Below are positions 37,425 through 49,392 of a stretch of 64,000 bases of DNA, in pieces. The notes under the pieces were generated by a model that saw only the letters and a program-made list of their open reading frames with translations, ran no database searches and was not told the DNA's origin. The position numbers and the translations under genes were made by a program. Origin of the DNA: Pleodorina starrii (lineage: Eukaryota; Chlorophyta; Chlorophyceae; Chlamydomonadales; Volvocaceae); the NCBI GenBank assembly GCA_030267565.1, contig BRXU01000005.1, forward strand, positions 186,001 to 250,000, given 5' to 3'. How positions within the stretch are numbered: the first letter of the stretch is position 1; each line of letters begins with the position of its first letter.

Positions 37425-40409
37425 ATGGGCGAACCGCTACATGTGCAGGTGGGACTTACACATGCGGTCGTCCCATGGACGGACGGGCCGCACTGCCATC
37501 GCGCCAAATGAGCTCCCCTGCATTTCAAACGAGGACGGGACGGAAGCTCCGGCCGCGCATCACTGTGCCAGCGCTTCGCTCCCTGTGGTCGAAGTACGAC
37601 ACAAGCAGTGGGATGCGCGGAACGTAACGTACACATCCGCCGGGCTGCTCAGCCGGAAGGCTCCCGTTCCCCCTCACCCTTCTTGTGGCCCTCTTGTGAG
37701 AAATCTCCCCGGCAGTAAACCCGCAACAGCTCCTGCGACGCTCCTGGCGCTCCGAAAACGTGCCCCGGCCAGCCCCCAGTCCCATGCCCCAAATCTATTG
37801 CCCCTGCTCCTCCTCGCTGCTGCACTCTTGTCTGTCTCGAGCGACCGCAGGTGGCCAGCCACCCCGCGACCTCCGCCGTAACGGCGCTGTGCGTGGGGGT
37901 GTGGATGTGGCTGCTGCAGCGGCGCGTGCCGCCGTCCGCCGTGGGGCTCAGCTACCAGCGCTTCGTCGGGGAGCGGCAGTGGTGGAGGGCGCTGACGGCG
38001 CAGGTGTGAAGTGTGTACGTATGTGCGTGTATACATGTGTACGGAGGGGGCAGGGCAAGCACCAGGGAGGGCCATGCCCCCCGGTTCCATGGTGGCAGAG
38101 ACCGCGGCTCAGGTGGCTACGGCGGCTGTGGCGGCGGCTTACTTGCACGGAGGCCAGTGCCGCTGCTGTCCACCTCAGCGAGGGCCGCGCCCGGCCCCCC
38201 CATCGGCCCACGCCTGCAGATCCCTGGACCGCTCCGCCTCCCCTCCACTCTCCTTCTTCCCCGGTTCAACCAGCTCCCCCGTGCAAAACACACGCCCACA
38301 CGCCCACACGCGTGCAGGTGAGCCACCTGGATGTCCTCCACCTGGTTCTCAATGTGAGCAGTCTGTGGGGGCTGGCGGATCAGACGGAGCCGGAGGGGGT
38401 GGCGGGGGCCTCCCTGGAGTATCTGAGACTCAGTGTGCTGCTGCTGCTGACCAGCGCCGCGGTGAGGAGAGGAAGGGAAGGGAGGGGAAGGGGAAGGGAA
38501 GGGGAAGGGCAAATATGGGAAGGGGAGGGCGGGGTCGGGGGGGGGGTGGAGGCAAGGGCCGACCCCCGCAACCTCCCCCTTCTGCGTTGATGGGGACAAC
38601 GCCTCCGCGCCCTGTGGCCCCGCGATCCCCCTCTGCGCCCCATCCGCACTCATGCGGGTCCCGTGCTGTGCTGTGCTGTGCTGCGCTGCACGTGGCAGAT
38701 CTGCCTGGCTCTGCACCACTTTGCGGTGGCGGTGCTGGGGGCGGAGCGGCAGCGGCACACGCTGATGGTGGGCTACTCGTGCGTGCTGTTCGGCTGGATG
38801 ACAGCCATCGCCTGGCGCCCGCGGGGTGAGTGCTGGGGGGCTGGGGGCGGAGGGCGGGTCGGATAGGTCATAGGTGGCTGCTTCTGTCCGAGCCCGAGCC
38901 CTTTTGTGCCCGTGCAGCTCGACCTCAACCCGATTCAATCCCGACCCGACCCGACCCGACCCGACCCGGCACACACAGGCCAAGGCAACGGCGGTGCGCG
39001 GTTCGGTCTGCTGGGTGTGGCTTCCGTGCCCATGGCGGCGGCTCCCTTCCTGCTGCTGCTGCTGACCCAGTTGCTGCTGCCCCACGCATCCTTCCTGGGG
39101 CACCTCTCAGGTGGGCGGGAGGTGGGGGGCGGGGGGCTGGGAGGCATCAGCATAAGAACACAGCGACGGAACCAGGCGGGCCGCTGGTTGGGTGCAGGCG
39201 GGGCCGAGCTACGGGTGAGCGCTCGAGGGCCGCACGGGTGGAGGCACAGGGGTGGGTGCAACGAACGACCAGGCGTCCGGCCAAGCGGCCAAGCGGCCCT
39301 CCACAGCGGCCAACCCAACCAGAGCGGAGGTACCGTGAGCGATGCACCGCCCACCCGCCCTCTCCGCCCCCCTCCCCCTCCCTCTCCACGTCTCCAGGCG
39401 TCCTTGCGGGTCTGCTGCTGGCCAGCGGCGCCCTGGACTGGATCACCCCCTACTGGACCGCCTGCCTGCTGTCCTGGCTGGTCATAGGTGGGGGCGCACA
39501 GGGAGGGAGGGAGGGAGGGGGCGGGTGCCGGGCGCGGAGGAGACGGGACCGGGCACCGGACAGAGCGCCCACGGCCCAGCGGAGCGATGCGGTACACACC
39601 CTCAAATTGCGGAGCGGCCGGCACGGGGGGCAACGGTACCCAGGGGTACAGTAGGTGCTAGGTGGTAAGGGAGTGGGTCCGCAGGGGAGGCAGAGCGCGC
39701 TTCAACTTGACATGCGGCCTCCACGTCTCCTCGTCTGCAATCAAGCGCTCAATCGATCGCCGCTGACACAACCGCTCCAGGGATTTGCTACGGTCTGGCG
39801 CTGGAGGGCCGCCTGGGGACGTCGTACATACGGCTTCTGCCGTACGGCGGCGACAGCGTCATCGAAGACGGCTCCGAAACCAGCCGGCTGGTGGACCTCA
39901 TGGAGCGAGGGGGAGGAGGGGCAGGGGCAGGGGGAGCGACCCCGGGGGAAAACAACGCCGCCGCGAGAGCTGGGCCCGTGGCCGCTGCCGCCGCAGCGGC
40001 GGCGGCAGCGGCAGTGGGTGCGGCGAGAGGCCTGGCGGCGGGCGTGGGGCCGGCGGCGTCAGCTGCCGCGGCGGCGGCGGCGCAGCATGTGCAAGGCTGG
40101 GCCGTGTGGGCTCAGCGGCGGATGCAGCCGCTGGGGGCCTCAGGCGGGTGGGGCGGGGCTGCAGGCCCGGCGGCGTCAGGTGCAGCCACGGGGTCGTGGA
40201 CGGGGGCGGGGGCGGGGCAGGCGCTGCCCTGGGCTAACCCGGGGGTGTCGGCAGGGGCAGGGCCAGGGGCAGGGAGTGTGTTTGTTCGTAGCAGCAGTGG
40301 CGCTGGGCCCGGCGGCCTGGGCGGAGTGGGGCTGGGGACGGGCGGCGGGCCGGGGGGTGGCGCGACTTCGAGGGGCGAGCCCCGGCCAGGCTGGGGGCAC
40401 GACGCATAG
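37425..40409 (+). CDS. Rhomboid-family intramembrane protein (GYSC active-site variant)
   Basis: Seven exons are proposed: 37425-37448, 37851-38003, 38318-38461, 38699-38825, 38979-39110, 39398-39487 and 39781-40409, giving about 432 residues. The N-terminal helix precedes FVGERQWWRAL, the rhomboid pre-loop pattern. Next comes HLDVLHLVLNVSSLW, the helix 2 region. The nucleophile position is Ser134 in VGYSCVLFGW and the base is His191 in FLGHLSG. Both catalytic residues are therefore present, but the classical GxSG reads GYSC. About six to seven hydrophobic helices are visible. Rhomboids cut transmembrane substrates in the lipid bilayer; activity here is an inference because of the altered motif. 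The ~170-residue C-terminal tail is Gly/Ala-rich and disordered. The first exon, eight codons (MGEPLHVQ), was chosen for its good donor and phase match and is the weakest part of the model. Confidence 0.78.
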
Positions 40410-40768
40410 CGCTGTAGACCTCGACCGCGAACCTGCCAATGAATGAAGCGTCCGAGGAGCAGTGGGACGGGGCTGCGCAGTATGAAGAAGGAATCGGGGG
40501 GGGGGTGATAGAGACGTGGATGTTTGCTTGTTTGGACATGACACGCAGCCGACGCGGTCGCCGGCATGTCCGGGTCCATGCCGGCCAAATTGCCCACCTG
40601 TGGCGCACAGTGTCATGGGTTAGAGTTCTATACGCCAAGATCCGTGCGGGTGGGCGTGTGGGCGTCCGCTCGGGCTTTATGCGTGTCACGTGTCGTGGGC
40701 GAAGTGCCGCGTTTGGTAAGGCATTATGGTAAGATTCCAACTTGTCCAGAATGATATGTCGTCACAAG

Positions 40769-40773
40769 TGTAA
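40769..40773 (+). terminator. TGTAA polyadenylation-type signal for the rhomboid gene
   Basis: It lies 360 nt beyond the rhomboid stop codon in AT-richer sequence and is the first TGTAA downstream. It fits the usual algal signal. Confidence 0.5.
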
Positions 40774-41506
40774 GCCAATGTCATCGCCAAATTACGTGGC
40801 GGCGCAACACGGAACAAGGCCATTCCCGGCCATTCCGTTTGTATTGCCCATTAGTAAGTACGTAATCCAGCTGTGCTGCTCCCCATTTCCCAGCTAGAGC
40901 GCACCGAATTGGGGTATCGAACAGCTTAACAAAGTCGACATCCTATACGTCCAAAACCATTATGCTCAGAAAACCGAAGATATGCATGAGTCAAGCTGTG
41001 CGCCCGAGGCGCAGAATCTCACTGATTGATTGATTTCATTGTAGTCCCAGGACTTACAATGACAGTGCCCAGAAACTTGTCGTCGGTGAATGAACTCGAA
41101 GTTCTTTTCTCCATTTCGTTGGACGCAACAAAATTATGAGCGCCTGTGCGCCGTGCCTTCGCGTTCCTTTGCGTAGCCAACAAAAATATCCAGGAAAGTA
41201 ATGTGGGCATTTATCAACTCTTATCAATGCCATGCTCTTTAGGAATCGGCCCGGTAAGCATCGTAGCGGTACGGCGCAGTTCTGTTCCCTTCTTGTGTAT
41301 GCCTTGACTTAATGGTGGGTGCCAATGACGACAAATCGCTTCTTTGTGTGCTTGTACTTATGGCATATTTTGGTTTATAATTTTAGGGTCTGCAATCTGA
41401 CTTCGTGACCTACCGTTGACTTCAACACCTGTTTTCCAGCTCGACTCAAAGATTCCAAAGTATGCAATGCGTTTCCGACGTTTGTTAAGGCTAACCCGGC
41501 ATAAAT
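40774..41506 (+). other. Intergenic region upstream of the ankyrin/RING gene
   Basis: The sequence is AT-rich compared with its neighbours, and no coding pattern is seen. It presumably contains the promoter and 5' UTR of the following gene. Confidence 0.4.
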
Positions 41507-44500
41507 ATGAGCTCCGATCCGGGAACATCTCCCGTCCCACCTGGGGCCTCCGCGCCGCGGAAACGGTTGCCGGGATGCTGCATGTATTGGCGCTCCCCAT
41601 TCTTCATTGCAGTTGAAGAAGGTATGACTCTGTGCACGCGCATGCCTTGCCCACTCGTGCCAACCAGTCTCGCATCGGCGTGTGAGCGCAGGCGACGCAG
41701 AGGAAGTTGTAAGATTCCTGCGTCAGGATCATAAGTGGCTGAAGCAGACGGATACGATGGACAGGCGTACTGCGTGGCACACAGCAGCGGCGAACGGCCA
41801 TGTCGAGGTGCGCTCCCTTCTCTTCTCTTGTGTGAAGGTCGCAGGGCAAGCCTCAAATTTTTGTGTCGTATCAGCATCGGCCCTAATTACCGCTAGCCAA
41901 TAATGTCTACGGAGCCTTCGGGAGAATTCGATAATTTTTGGGCTTCCTCACGGCCATCTCCGCGCGCCCAGACCAGCGCCCTCCCGCCCACATGAATGCA
42001 ATCCGCCCCAATCGGACGGCTCTTCCCCGTGATTTTTCCCTCCCATCAAAAGCTGTACGGCGTGTCGCGGTCGCCCGCGCCGTGTTCCCACGCATCTACC
42101 TCCTTTCAACGCCCTCGCCCCTCGCCCCTTCCCCGTCTCCCAGGTCCTCCGTGCTTTAGTGGACCGCACTCGCGAGGACGATGTCGGGTTGACATGGGTC
42201 AGCCAGGCCACGCTCTCTTCCCGACTTAGAGGAGCAGCGGCGGCGAGGAGGGACCCTGTGGGGCCTGAGCAGGTGGGATTGGGCCGTGGGCTGTGTTGGC
42301 CAAAAACCGCGCCCGTGGACGGCAGCCATGCCACATGCTTGATGCTTCCCGTCAGCCCCCCTGACTGCTTCCCTTCGCTGCGGTACCTTTTTTTTACCCG
42401 ACCCTCCACTTCTCTCCTCCACTTCTCCTGCCGTCCCGCAGCGTGTTTCGGAGCTGGTCAACGGCCGGTCCAGCTTGGGGATCAGCCCGCTGATTTTGGC
42501 GGCGGAGAGGGACCAGGCGGATGCGGTCAAGTACCTGCTGTCCGTGGGTGAGAGGCTGCCTGGCTGGTTGGCTTCCGGTGTGGGCCAGGCGGGGGCGGGT
42601 GCTGCGTTATCGGGTGTGGTCAGAGAGAGCGTGGAGAGCAGTGCATGCGTGCAGTGCCTGAACAGGGGCCTTGATCGCCGGAGAGCGGTACCGGTACTGA
42701 AGATCGGATTCGGAACCCGCCATCCCGCCACCCCGCAGGCGCTGACCCCTGGCTGGGCGACCACGAGGGTCGCAACCCGGTCCACTATGCGGCCAAGTCG
42801 GGGTCCATCCGGGCGCTGCAGGTGGGGGCTGAGGGGCGGAGGGGGGGCGGTGGACCGGGGGGCAGGGACTGGAAGGACTGCAGCCAAGGGCTAAAAGGGG
42901 GAGGAAGGGGCGGGCGTCGAGGCAGGGCGGCTGGTTCCCCGCTCCCTCTCTCTGTCTGTCTGAGTGCGACCTGCCGCAACGCCACTGCAACGCGATCGCA
43001 ATCGCAATCGCGTCCGCAGGTGTTGTTGGAGGAGGAGAAGCCGCTCACGTCACGAGCCTCGAATCGCAACCACTCGGGGACCAGGTGGGGTCCGTTGGGC
43101 GGTTGGGTTTCGGGGCGGCTGGGTCGCAGCCCTCCGCTACACCCCTCCACCCTGCCCGACACGTTGGTCGGAGGTCGTTGAACAGCCCGTCGGACGCTTC
43201 GGGCCTGCACGCCCCGCGTGTTTGTGTGCATGTGGCCCGCTCCTGGTCACCCCCACCCGCAGCCGCATCCAACCACCGCCTCCACCCCTGCATCCGCATC
43301 CGCACCCGCCCTCCCTTCCCACTCGGTGCCTCCGCAGATGACCTCACTCCCTGACCCCCCTCGCCGTCCCTCCCGTCCATACCCCCGGGGTGGGCTCCCA
43401 CCTCCATTACCCCCCGCCCGCCCGCCCGCTCGCTCTCCTCCGCCCGCCCCCTGCTGCCCCCCACAGGTTCGTCGACTCTGTTGACATGTTTGGCTTCACC
43501 CCGCTGCACTACGCAACCTGGGCCAACCGCAAGTCCGCAATGATGGTGCTCATCGGCTTCGACGCAAACATCATCACCAGATCAGCGGTGAGCGGAGGGG
43601 CAGGGGCAGGGGAGGGGGAAAGTGTCTACATGACCTCCTTCACAAAACCCAACCACCCTCTCCCACACACGCCCATTGCAATATCAACTTGATCAATCGA
43701 CCTCCCCACCTCCCGACCTCCCCACCCCCCACCTGTCAGGTCCTCCACACTGACTTGTACAGTCTGCCCGCGGGCTCCACTCCGCTTCACATCGCCTGTC
43801 TGCTGGGGGACCTGGACCGGGTCAAGATGCTGCTCAGGGCGTACGTGAGTAGCGGGAGGGAGGGGCGGGCGGGGAGGGGCGGAAGGGAGGGACATGGAGA
43901 GTCTGTCTGTCAGTCAGTCAGTCACACCACGAGCGTCCCCCCCCTGCGATCTGCCTCTGGTGGCGCCCTCCCCTCACCCACTCTCACCCTCACCCCCACC
44001 CGCTCCCTCCCTTCCTCCCTCCCTCCCAGTACGAGACGGCTGCAGACCTGCTGCCCAGTCAGACGGCGCTGCTAGGCAGTGTGGAGCGCAGGCGTCGAGC
44101 TCGCAGCCACCCGGACCCCCGCCTCATCCTCACCCGCACACAGCGACTGCCTTTCCACATTGCAGCGAGGTGGGTGGGTGGGTGGACGTGGGTCGCCCTC
44201 CCACCTCCCACCTCGGGAGGTGTTTCCCTTCGTTGTCCACCCTTCCTGCCTGTCCCTTCCCGCCTGTCCCTTACCTGGAAGGCGATGTACCCGGACTGTA
44301 CTGCTGTCTGTCCCCCAGCTCCATTCCTCCCTCCCTGGCGCGGCGAGCAATGGATGCACCCGCCACCCCACCACCGCCGCCACACCACCGCCACACCCCA
44401 CCGACTCTGCTTGCCCCTGCGGACTGCTTATCCCCTCCCCGCCCCTCCCCTCTCTGCCCCCTCCTCCGCCCCCACCAACTCCGGCTCCAGGGCGGGCCAC

Positions 44501-47500
44501 CGGGAGCTTCTGGACTGGCTGGACCCCTCGGTGCCGCTCATGTTCCTGTTCGGGGGCGAGGACGCGGAGGGAGGGGCGGCGGGGGCCGGGGGGCAGGGCG
44601 GAGGCATGGCGGCACTGGTGGGCGTGTCCAGGTGGGTCGGCGGGGCGGTGAGGCCTGGGGCGGCTGACCGGGCGGCTCGCTGTGTGCCGTGTCGGCGGAT
44701 GCGCACGTGGCTGCGGGCGTTAAACCCTAAAACAACCGTAAAACCCTTAACCCTTCTCATCTCTCCCCCCCGTAGGTTGACTGTCATCGCTGCCCGGGCG
44801 CTGCACCAGGCGCTGCTGGCCTCCCTGGATGCGGCGGCGGCGGACATCGCCAGGCACGCGGAGGAGCAGGCGGCGCGGCGGCGGAGGCGGGAGGAGCGGC
44901 GGATGGCCCGGGAGGCGGAGGCGGCGGCGCAGTCGCTCAAGCAGGGCAAGGTGGGGGGAGAGGGGGGGGGGCGGGAGGCTGGTGGGTCAGTTGGTGGGGC
45001 GGGAGTTGCCTGCGGTCCTTGCCAGAGTGAGGGAGGGAGGGAGGAAGGGAGGATGCCCTCATATTAACGCCCTTACTTGATAGTCAGCTCTCTCGGGCCT
45101 CCCTAGGCCTACGGCCTGACATGCACACGACGTTGCCGGGGCATGCGGTGAGAAGTCGTATCCTCCGCGTCGAGTGCCGCAGGAACCGCCGCCGGACGGG
45201 ATTCGGAGCCGCATCCGTCGATTGATCGAGCGGGCCTCAAAGGACGGCGGCGGCGGCGCCGCCACCGCTGCAGCTGCTGCTCCCGGTGGCCCCGCCGGCG
45301 GTGGCAGCGGTCGTGTGGAGGAGGTTGGTGAGGCTGGTGGCGGCAGTGAGGCGCCGAAGGTGGGTTGGAGGCCATGGCGCGGCCGGGGGGCTCGTCGGGG
45401 CCGTCGGAAGGTGACGTCCTCGGGGACAGCCGACCCGACGGCGGCGGCGGCGGGGGCCGGAGCTGACGGCGGCCAGCAGCAGCAGCAGCACAGCGCCACA
45501 TCGCGGTCGCCTCGGCGGCGGCGGCGGCGGAGCGCGATGGGCGTAGCCGGGCGCGGTGCAACTGTGGGTGGCGGTGGTGGGGCAGCGGCGGCGGTGGCTC
45601 AGGTCGTCACGACACGAGCCGCCGCCGCCGCGCCAGGCGGCTGCGCCGGCGCGGCGGCGCCCGAGGACGGTGACGTCAGCAGTAGCAGCAGTGACGACGA
45701 CGACGACGTCGGGGCTGAGGGCAGTCGGGGCGGGCTGTCTCCGAAGCAGCCCGAGGCCCAGCAGGCACCTCCACCGCCGCCGCCGCCACAGCCGCCGCCG
45801 CCGCAACGGGCGAGCGGCAGCGGCGCCCTCAACGGCAGCCTCCGCCTTCGCATCTTCCGCAGCAGTGCCAGCCAACTCAACCAACAGCTACAACCGCCCC
45901 AGCACCGTTCATCAAATGCCGGCGGGCGGCTGGAAGGGCCGCCGGCGGCGGCAGCGGGCGCTGATGCCGCCGCCGCCTCCGGCGGCGGCGCGGCGGATGG
46001 CGGCGGCTCCGCCGCCGCGTCTCCGGTCGGCGGCCCTTCCAGCGGCGGCGGGGGCCTGGCTGCCAGCCTGACCCGCACGATGCTGCAGCGGCTGTACCGC
46101 GGGTCGTTGCGGCGCCAGGGCAGCGGCTCCGCTGACTCTGACCCCGCCCAGGCGCAGCTCAACGAGCGACTCAACCGGGCGGGCATCACCATTCCGGAGG
46201 GCCCCGATGAGGAGGCGGCCTACTTCACGTGAGGCGGGTCGGGGTACTGACCCATGGGTCGGGTCGGGTCGAGTCGCTGGCAGGGGGGACGAACGTCTGA
46301 GGCGATGAACCCTAGGCCCGTGGGATGGCCTGGGGAGGGAGGGACATTTGCATATCCCAGGGCAACTTTAGATTCCGCTGCAACTGATCCCTCTCCCCCG
46401 ACCCCACCCGACTGCCGCACCCGCACAGCCCCGGTCGGGAGCCCCGCTACAACATGCCCACCCGGATACTGCTGCCAGCAAGCGCCTTCAATACCAGCAT
46501 CATCCGCACAGCCGAAATCGGGTCCAGCCCGACCGCCGGGCTGGCCTCCCTGGGCGCAACTGACGCAGTCGCCGCCACAAACACGACGGACCCGGGGCCT
46601 TCCCCGAGGGAGGAGGCCCCGGGGCCAGCTGCCGGCGCGGCCCCGGATGACAGCGCCGCCGTCGAGGGGCCGCGGGGCTGCCGCGGGATGAGCGGTGGTG
46701 GTGGCTGCGGCGCGGCAGGGGGGTGCAGTCGGTGCCCCTCTGCTGCGGGAACGGAGGAAACGGAGCTGCGGGGGCCTGCAGGAACCTCGGCCGGGATGGT
46801 AACGGTAGCGGACGAGGCCGTGGGAGGCACGGCGGGCTCCGACCAAGCGGACGGTGAGGCGGCAACAGCGGCGGCGGCGGCGGCGGGGCCAGCAGCAGGA
46901 GTGGCAAAGGCACCGTCCGAACCCCACCCGCCGCTGGCTGTGGCTGTAGCGGCGGCTGACCTCACCTCCGTTGAGCAGTTGTTGTCTGAAGAGGATAGAG
47001 ACGCGGCGGTCGCTGCTCCGCTGGCGGCGGAGCCGGCGGGAGCACTGGGGATAGCACCGCCGTCGCCGCCTCGGCCGGGGTCAGCGGCGGCGCCGCTGCG
47101 GCCTCGGCCTCCGCCTCCGCCGCCGCTGACCGATCCACCGGGCGAGTCCGAGCAGGAGGACCTGCCCCTGGTGGCGTCATCCCACCGGGGAGCGGACTCG
47201 GAAGGCGGTGCGCGGCCGGATCTGGATCTGGAACCGGATCGGAACCGGAATCGCAACGCGGAGCCGCACCGCGGGGGGCAGAGCGACCTGAGCAGCCCCA
47301 GCTGCTGCTCGGAGGCGGCTGCCGGTGCGGGGGCTATTCGGTCTGCAGGTGCCTCCCGGGTGCCCTCCAGGAGGCCCTCCCTGCAGCTGCCGGGGGCCGC
47401 AGGCGGGACTTCTGACTCGGGCCTGCCCTCGCCGGCGAGCCTGCTGCCGCCGCCTGCGCTGCCGCCGGTACGGCAGCTGAGCGGCGATGTGGGTGCGGGC

Positions 47501-49392
47501 GCCGCCTCGAGCACCAGCCGCACCCGGCTGTCGGAGGAGGGCGGACCACAGCCGCTGCTGCCGCTGCTGCTGCCGGAATGTTCGGCTCGGGCGGAGCGCG
47601 GCGCCGCTTCTGCCGACGGTGCTGCTGCTGCTGCTGCTGCTGCTGCGCCTGCGGCGGCAGAGGGTGGCGACCGCGCAGCGACGATGGTGGGTGGGTGGGC
47701 ACGTTTGGGCGATACGGCGGCGCTCTTTGCCCGATGTGCTTGGTCGGTGCTAGTGCCGTTGCTTTGCCACATCTGCGCTGCCTGGTCGGCAACTCTTTTG
47801 ACACACCTGCTCAGCTGTTGTGGCTCTGTATGCCCTTCTGCCCGCCCGCCCGAAGCTGTGTTGCATTGCCTCGTGTTGTGTTGTGCTGTGCCGCTCTGCA
47901 CTGCACTGCTCTGCAGGCCGACGCGGAGGGGGGCGGCTGGGCGCTGGCCTCGGGCATGGGGCGCGTGGGAGCGGGTGCGATGCAGCTGCTGAGCAGCCTG
48001 AGGGGCACTCTGCGGAGGAGCAGCGGCCGCCACCCGGCCCAGGTGCGAGGGGGCGCCTCCGCGTGAGCTTCCGCGTGCATCCGTGCATCCGTCCGTCAGT
48101 GCATCCGTCCGTACCGTCCATGTGGCTGTGTACGACCCGAAGTGTGCCCCCGTAGTACCGTATGTGCGTGTTGGTCGTACGGGTCGTACGGGTCATCATG
48201 CTGGCAAGCAACGACTCGGCACCCGTGAAGGCCAACACGGCCACATCTCAGGGTTTCCTTTTGCGCACGGCGGCGGCGGCGGCGCCTGCGACCCACCTCC
48301 CGCACCTCCTGCACCGTCCGCTCGTTCTCGGCCCGCCTGAGCCAGCCCGGCCCGCCTGCCCGCCGCCACCCCCTCCCCCCGTTGGTGACCCATGGGTCAT
48401 TATTTCCCGCACAGGTGGTCCCCGTGACTTGCGGCCCCAGCTCCCCCAGCCCCAACCGCCGCTACCACCACCACCACCACCGCCGCAGCCGCACCCCCGA
48501 CTCCTCCCAGCGCCGCGGCTTCTCTCCGGGTCGCAGTCCCGTGCACGCTGCTGCCGCTGTGGGGGCCGCTGCGTCGGGGCCGCTGGTCTCCCCCGCCAGG
48601 GGATCGCCCGGTGGGGTCACCCAGAGCCCCGGTTCCGGAGCCGGGGCTGAGGGCGCGGAGCGGGACGCGGTCAGTGAGCAGCTGCGCTCCCCGAACCCCT
48701 CATCGCCTCAGCGCAGCGCTGTGGGTCCGCACCACCACCACCACCACAACCACCTGGCGGCTCGGGGGGTGCGTGTCTCCAGCGGGAAGACCCACGCCCG
48801 CGTCTCGCTGTACGGCAGGCTCAGCGCAGCGTTCGGCGCCGCCGAGGGCGCTCCCTCGGGCGTCGCCGCCGCCGTCGCGCGGCGACGCGCGGCGGCGGCG
48901 GCATCGCCGCCGCCGCGGTCGGACCTGACGTCTGTCTCACAAGCGGAGAGTTCGGCGGCGCAGTGCGGCACGGAGCGAGGCGGGAGCGTGTCGGAGCCGC
49001 AGGATGGAGCTCAGGCGACGGCGGCCGCCGCCGCCGCCACGGAGGAGGAGCCGCCGGGAGGCGCGGCGGCGCGCGGTGGGGACTGTGGCGCCGCGGAGTC
49101 GCTGCGGGTTGGCGGCGCCGCGGCTTCGTCGTTTTCGTCCACCAGCTCCCGGGGAGGGACCGGGGGCGCGGCGGGGGCAGCGGGCAACGATGAGGAGGAC
49201 GTGTGCCCGGTGTGTTTGGACGAGGCACCGAACCTGCTGGTCCAGACCTGCCGCCACCAAATCTGCATGGACTGCGCACGTGATCTGGTACGGCGGCACA
49301 GCCTCACCCCAGCGCTGTGTCCGTACTGCCGCGGAATCATATCGAGCTTCAAGGCTCGGGTGGCAGCGGGGCGCCCGCCGCCAAGGAGATGA
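41507..49392 (+). CDS. Ankyrin-repeat/RING E3 ubiquitin ligase of XB3/XBAT type
   Basis: Fifteen exons: 41507-41621, 41692-41807, 42144-42272, 42442-42547, 42739-42821, 43020-43084, 43467-43587, 43740-43844, 44030-44169, 44491-44631, 44776-44950, 45183-46228, 46429-47686, 47917-48042 and 48415-49392; about 1,567 residues, phases consistent. Ankyrin repeats span about residues 30-350, with TAWHTAAANGHVE, ISPLILAAERDQADAVKYLL, NPVHYAAKSGSIRAL, FTPLHYATWANRKSAMMVL and STPLHIACLLGDLDRVKMLL. A charged coiled coil follows (about 375-432). A ~1,070-residue Ala/Gly/Ser/Pro-rich disordered stretch separates it from a C3HC4 RING at 1506-1547 (CPVC, TCRHQIC, MDC, CPYC). The ankyrin-then-RING order matches plant XB3/XBAT ligases, which ubiquitinate specific partners bound by the repeats. 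The substrate is unknown. The very long linker is far outside the family norm. The RING supports E3 activity; the ankyrin boundaries are approximate. Confidence 0.85.
46248..46261. promoter_or_regulatory. Intronic near-palindrome TGACCCATGGGTCG (variant copy)
   Basis: Thirteen of the fourteen positions match the TGACCCATGGGTCA motif. It starts about 20 nt after the donor of exon 12 of the ankyrin/RING gene. Confidence 0.5.
48386..48399. promoter_or_regulatory. Intronic 14-bp palindrome TGACCCATGGGTCA (copy 3)
   Basis: A perfect copy ends 15 bases before the acceptor of the last exon of the ankyrin/RING gene. This is similar to its position in the FSH gene. Confidence 0.6.
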
